Notes under the pieces: model-generated
What the model was told of the DNA's origin: nothing
Database searches by the model: none
The model's input: only the letters and a program-made list of their open reading frames with translations
NCBI GenBank assembly: GCA_009845645.1
Contig: VXZF01000194.1
Span: 1-8,405, forward strand
Source: Gemmatimonadota bacterium
GTDB taxonomy: Bacteria; Latescibacterota; UBA2968; UBA8231
Direction of reading: 5' to 3'
Length of the DNA stretch: 8,405 bases
Shown here: in pieces, positions 5,842 through 8,405 of the stretch
Layout of the letters: the number at the start of each line of letters is the position of its first letter
How positions within the stretch are numbered: the first letter of the stretch is position 1
Position numbers and translations under genes: made by a program

Positions 5842-7053
5842 ATGGCAAAGGCCCTAGAAGCAATGCTTGAGTTGCGCGGCATACTCAGAGAAGGAGACGA
5901 GGAGAACCCGGACGTACGGCTATGCTTCTACGGAGAACCTCGATTGTTGGTCGTGGGAGATGAAGAGCTTCGGGAGTATGAGTTGGCTCTCGGCAGGCTT
6001 TGGCGAGCGGATACCGAAGTTCACCAGACCGTTGGCCGGAAGACATTGGAGTCGGAGCTTCTTCGAGTACTGAGGCAGACGGCAAATGACTCAAGGGAGC
6101 TTCAGAGACAGGATGCCGATCTGATGATGGCCAATCTGAAAAAGTCTCCTGTGCAAGGCTTCTTCGTCCTCCGGCGGATCGAGGGGGTCGCTTTCAAAGG
6201 GATGGAGCCATGCGCAGCGGGATCATGCCAGATCATTGAACTCCCGCGAGACCTACAATCCACCCCGAGAACCACTGACTACATTCTGCGTGAGGATATG
6301 AGAAAACTTGATGGAGTGTTCGTGCAGTACGAGGTTGCGGCAAGAGAACCCCAAAGGGCGACTGAACTCGCTGATGAGGTTTTCGGAAAGTTGGAGGGGC
6401 TTTTGCGGGTTGCCGCAGGTGTTTGGCACGAGAGCGCTCAGATCAGGATCCTTGACGAAGTTGGCCAATGGCGCCGAGAGGCGATTGCCATTGGGCGGCA
6501 GGGCGTTGTTGGTAAGAAATACGAGCAGAGCCCTTACGTACACGACATCTGGATTGATGAGGTAGTCAAAAGCATCGAAAGCAATCATCCGGGCAAGTAT
6601 TGGCCACTGGTCGACAGCAGCCAGTTAAGCGACCTTGAAAAACGAGCCCTCCGAGGTATTCTCTGGTTAGGGAAAGCCTACTCAAGCCAAAGGACCGAAG
6701 ATGCTTTTCTTCAGTGTGCAATCGCCCTGGAGGTCGCACTAGTCATGAACCAGCGTGACGTTATAACACCATCTATCCTCTATCAGCTCGCAGAATCGGT
6801 CGCCGTGCTCCTTGGCAGGAACCAGAGAGAACGTCTGCAGATTGACGAAGAGATGCGAAAATTCTATGGGAAGAGGAGCGCCATCGTTCACAAGGGGTCA
6901 GATGAGGTCTCTCGGGAGGACTGTGAAAGGTTCCTGTCATACGCTAGGAATTGCCTCATTTTTCTTCTCGGTGACGACACATATAGGCAGCTCGGCTCCC
7001 TTGACGCAATCCATCGCCACATGAAAGAGTTCAAGTTCGGCGATAGACAATAG
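5842..7053 (+). CDS. HEPN-domain protein with R-x4-H motif, ApeA-HEPN-like C-terminus
   Basis: A 403-residue protein counted from ATG 5842; an alternative GTG start at 5800 would add 14 residues. The C-terminal 130 residues look like an ApeA-type HEPN domain. A helix with QCAIALEVALVM (291-302) matches the usual wxAlEall helix. A second helix, ILYQLAESVAVLLG (312-325), follows, then FYGKRSAIVHKGS (341-353) with R345-S-A-I-V-H350. R-x4-H is the RNase active-site motif of HEPN nucleases. A last helix, RFLSYARNCLIFLLGD (363-378), follows. The N-terminal 280 residues are helical and strand-rich, with YGEPRLLVV near 30-38, and match nothing I know. The family pattern is a variable sensor or localisation region plus a C-terminal HEPN. 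ApeA-type proteins are reported in antiphage defence, but many relatives are uncharacterised. Function as an RNase is inferred from the motif only. The gene stands alone between attC-like sites. Confidence 0.78.
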   Translation: MAKALEAMLELRGILREGDEENPDVRLCFYGEPRLLVVGDEELREYELALGRLWRADTEVHQTVGRKTLESELLRVLRQTANDSRELQRQDADLMMANLKKSPVQGFFVLRRIEGVAFKGMEPCAAGSCQIIELPRDLQSTPRTTDYILREDMRKLDGVFVQYEVAAREPQRATELADEVFGKLEGLLRVAAGVWHESAQIRILDEVGQWRREAIAIGRQGVVGKKYEQSPYVHDIWIDEVVKSIESNHPGKYWPLVDSSQLSDLEKRALRGILWLGKAYSSQRTEDAFLQCAIALEVALVMNQRDVITPSILYQLAESVAVLLGRNQRERLQIDEEMRKFYGKRSAIVHKGSDEVSREDCERFLSYARNCLIFLLGDDTYRQLGSLDAIHRHMKEFKFGDRQ

Positions 7054-7278
7054 ATCAGCCCCTCGTTGTTGAGACAAATCGCAAATTGTGACGTTTTTTT
7101 TCACTGTAAAGCGTCTCGTCGCTCTTTAGATCGTCGTCGCCAAAAACCCCCGTCAACGCGGATGTCCGTGCCGGTGAACCTGGCCGCTCGTTGCGATTGC
7201 GACTATGCACCAAGAGACGTACCTTCATTCGTTTCGTGTAAATAACATCTCGCGGCCATTACCCGAACCAATTAAATA

Positions 7279-7289
7279 GTTAGACGACA
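7279..7289 (+). other. R'-type attC box GTTAGACGACA without a clear partner
   Basis: GTTAGAC matches GTTRRRY exactly. The extended 11-mer GTTAGACGACA is identical to the one at 472-482. The nearest R''-like box is AAATAAC at 7240-7246, which would give only a 46-base site with no L''/L' pairing. An R'' further upstream would make the site unusually long. It lies 42 bases before the next gene, as an R' box should. Confidence 0.38.
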
Positions 7290-7294
7290 GCAAT

Positions 7295-7312
7295 GCCCGG
7301 CGGCATGCGGGC
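7295..7312 (+). promoter_or_regulatory. Short leader hairpin before the zinc-ribbon gene
   Basis: GCCCG and CGGGC form a 5-base GC stem with an 8-base loop, ending a few bases before the ribosome binding site TAGGAG (7317-7322) of the gene at 7332. It might modulate translation; no known riboswitch or leader is recognised. Confidence 0.25.
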
Positions 7313-7331
7313 TATTTAGGAGCCAAAATAG

Positions 7332-8111
7332 ATGCCAGATCAATCGCACTTGGATCAGCGTTACTTTGTAGACTCCAAGATTTACAACTGCCCTTTCTGC
7401 AACAGACGACACGTGGCGTATTCAATCGTCAAGCACGTCGAGTTTGACTGGACTGACGAGAAACGCTGTCGGGTATTCTTCGTTAAGTGCCATTCCTGCT
7501 ATAAGGAATCGATGCACCTGACGTTCAGGGAGTTGGACATGGTCGCAAGTAACACCGCTTACCAACGGTGGCATTTTAATCTTGCGTCAGACGTCGATGA
7601 AGGTGCCACTCTCGACGACGCCATGTTCTATTCAGTGCCAACGTCGTTCTTCGTGTTGGACGTGCGAGTGCCTCGTGTGTTGCGAGACCTACTTACCGAG
7701 GCAGAGGGCTGTCTGAAGAGCAACTTTCTGACCGGCGCATCTGCCTGCGCACGGAAGATCGTTTACGAGCTTGCACAGGTCGAAAACGCGACGGGCGATT
7801 CCTACGAGGATCGAATCAAGTCTTTAAAGTCGGTACATCCGGAGGTGGAGCCCACCTACTTTGACACTCTCTTAACCATTCAACAGCTCACTAGCACCAA
7901 GGTGCATGAAAACTCGTATGACGGGTGGGAGGCAAGGCACCTTAGGATTATCCTGGCGGCTCTCTCAGAGGTTCTGCACGAGCTGTACGTGCTGCCCGCG
8001 GTTCGGGACGACCGCCGGAAGGCAGTACTCGCTCTGCAGAAGGAACTTGGCGGAGAGAAAGCGATTACTGGAGCGGACGACGGAGACTGCAACGAGCAGG
8101 ATGGCCAGTAG
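7332..8111 (+). CDS. Zinc-ribbon plus DUF4145-like protein
   Basis: A 259-residue protein with ATG nine bases after TAGGAG. The N-terminus is a zinc ribbon: CPFC at 20-23 and CHSC at 53-56, with strands between them. Residues about 114-222 resemble DUF4145, a helical family I recall as related to the HEPN fold. VPRVLRDLLTEAEGCLKSN is followed by GASACARKIVYELAQ, then TSTKVHENS (187-195), then a long helix LRIILAALSEVLHELYVLP (204-222). The conserved histidine of the family is H192, but the residue five places earlier (T187) is not arginine. The R-x4-H nuclease motif is therefore incomplete and RNase activity is doubtful. The last 30 residues are acidic and probably disordered. DUF4145 modules occur in restriction enzymes and in stand-alone proteins of unknown job; the zinc ribbon may bind nucleic acid or a protein. 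It lies next to the HEPN gene but 278 bases away, so they may be separate cassettes. Confidence 0.78.
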   Translation: MPDQSHLDQRYFVDSKIYNCPFCNRRHVAYSIVKHVEFDWTDEKRCRVFFVKCHSCYKESMHLTFRELDMVASNTAYQRWHFNLASDVDEGATLDDAMFYSVPTSFFVLDVRVPRVLRDLLTEAEGCLKSNFLTGASACARKIVYELAQVENATGDSYEDRIKSLKSVHPEVEPTYFDTLLTIQQLTSTKVHENSYDGWEARHLRIILAALSEVLHELYVLPAVRDDRRKAVLALQKELGGEKAITGADDGDCNEQDGQ

Positions 8112-8213
8112 CTGATCGATCGGGTAAGATGACCTCGCGGTCCGGGTTGTCACGAGATTGGATCGTCGGGCTATATTGGAAAAACTGAGCCGACGGTGTA
8201 TTCGCCTGACGAC
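8112..8213. other. Convergent intergenic gap with weak hairpin
   Basis: This lies between two convergent genes. CGTCGG (8164-8169) and CCGACG (8190-8195) form a 6-base stem with a 20-base loop, which might help end transcription from both sides, but no T-run follows on either strand. No attC-like R' box is seen here. Confidence 0.3.
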
Positions 8214-8405
8214 TTAGTGCAGTGCAGCGTCTAGCGTTGCTTCAACCGGGGGTGGGAATTCGATTTTGTAAAAGCGGTCGGCATCAAATGCGTAATCTTC
8301 GCCACTTTCGTCCACCATGCGAATGTACCCGTGATCAGCCGCCGCCTGATCGGGAATTACGCGATACACTTTTCCGACTTCGAGAGAAGCCTCATAGCCT
8401 TCGTT
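8214..8405 (-). CDS. Small conserved protein of unknown function, 3' end only
   Basis: Read on the - strand from the window edge, 63 in-frame codons lead to the TAA at 8216-8214. The 5' end lies outside the window. The visible part begins NEGYEASLEVGKVYRVIPD and continues through HGYIRMVDESGEDYAF to a tail rich in prolines and alanines ending DAALH. The pattern (KVYRVIPD, then GYIRxVDESGEDY, then a phenylalanine-proline strand) matches a family of small all-beta proteins of about 70-80 residues common in environmental bacteria and of unknown function. I recognise the family only by this pattern. It is the sole - strand gene in the window. Confidence 0.75.
   Translation of the reverse strand, partial: NEGYEASLEVGKVYRVIPDQAAADHGYIRMVDESGEDYAFDADRFYKIEFPPPVEATLDAALH

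Larger units (their letters stand above)
7054..7331. other. 278-base intergenic region
   Basis: No credible open reading frame is seen on either strand. An 8-T run lies at 7094-7101, about 40 bases after the HEPN stop, behind only a weak stem (ACAA/TTGT at 7075-7090), so it is a doubtful terminator. AATCGCAA (7077-7084) and TTGCGATT (7191-7198) are perfect inverted repeats 106 bases apart. GTTAGAC occurs at 7279-7285. A short GCCCG/CGGGC hairpin (7295-7312) sits just before the next ribosome binding site. This is by far the longest non-coding gap in the window and could carry regulation or a decayed cassette. Confidence 0.5.

Noticed and set aside
7094..7101. T-run as a confident intrinsic terminator of the HEPN gene
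   Set aside because: The preceding stem is only four AT-rich pairs with a mismatch and does not directly abut the T-run.
1..8405. tRNA, rRNA, CRISPR array or transposase
   Set aside because: No GTTCGANTC-type arm in a cloverleaf setting, no regularly spaced direct repeats, and no transposase or terminal inverted repeats could be found by reading both strands.

Overview
The window looks like an accessory region of an uncultured or environmental bacterium with moderate GC content. It carries ten complete or near-complete genes on the + strand and the 3' end of one gene on the - strand at the right edge. No rRNA, tRNA, CRISPR array, transposase or integrase is visible. Nothing identifies the host. 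The families present (HIT, VOC, GH5, SAM methyltransferases, APH(3')-type kinase, DUF4440, HEPN-like proteins) are typical of unrelated, laterally moving genes rather than one pathway.

Layout from left to right: a stand-alone ParB-like small protein (23-388); a HIT nucleotide hydrolase (507-974); a VOC/glyoxalase-fold protein (1055-1447); a GH5-like glycoside hydrolase (about 1553-2734); a class I SAM methyltransferase (2851-3669); an aminoglycoside 3'-phosphotransferase-like kinase (about 3791-4579), closely followed by a DUF4440/NTF2-fold protein (4590-4970) and a second methyltransferase (5010-5675); a HEPN protein with an intact R-x4-H motif (5842-7053); a zinc-ribbon plus DUF4145-like protein (7332-8111); and a partial small conserved protein on the - strand (8214-8405).

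The best unifying explanation is an integron-like gene-cassette array. Several of the intergenic stretches hold an R'-type box (GTTRRRY or close) just before the next gene, and an R''-like box at or just after the preceding stop codon. The clearest is 400-478, where GCTTAAC/GTTAGAC flank a perfect inverted pair GCGGGTT/AACCCGC. Weaker candidates lie at 969-1022, 3664-3752, 5677-5732 and 7279-7285. An identical 11-mer, GTTAGACGACA, occurs at 472 and 7279. On this reading the cassettes would be ParB-like | HIT | VOC | GH5+methyltransferase | APH+DUF4440+methyltransferase | HEPN | zinc-ribbon DUF4145. This is inference: the sites are degenerate, two junctions lack a convincing site, and no integrase is in view.

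The parts most worth a second look are the HEPN and zinc-ribbon/DUF4145 neighbours (possible RNA-targeting or defence genes), the APH(3')-like kinase in a mobile-looking setting, and the GH5 gene, whose best ribosome binding site and apparent signal peptide lie upstream of any standard start codon.
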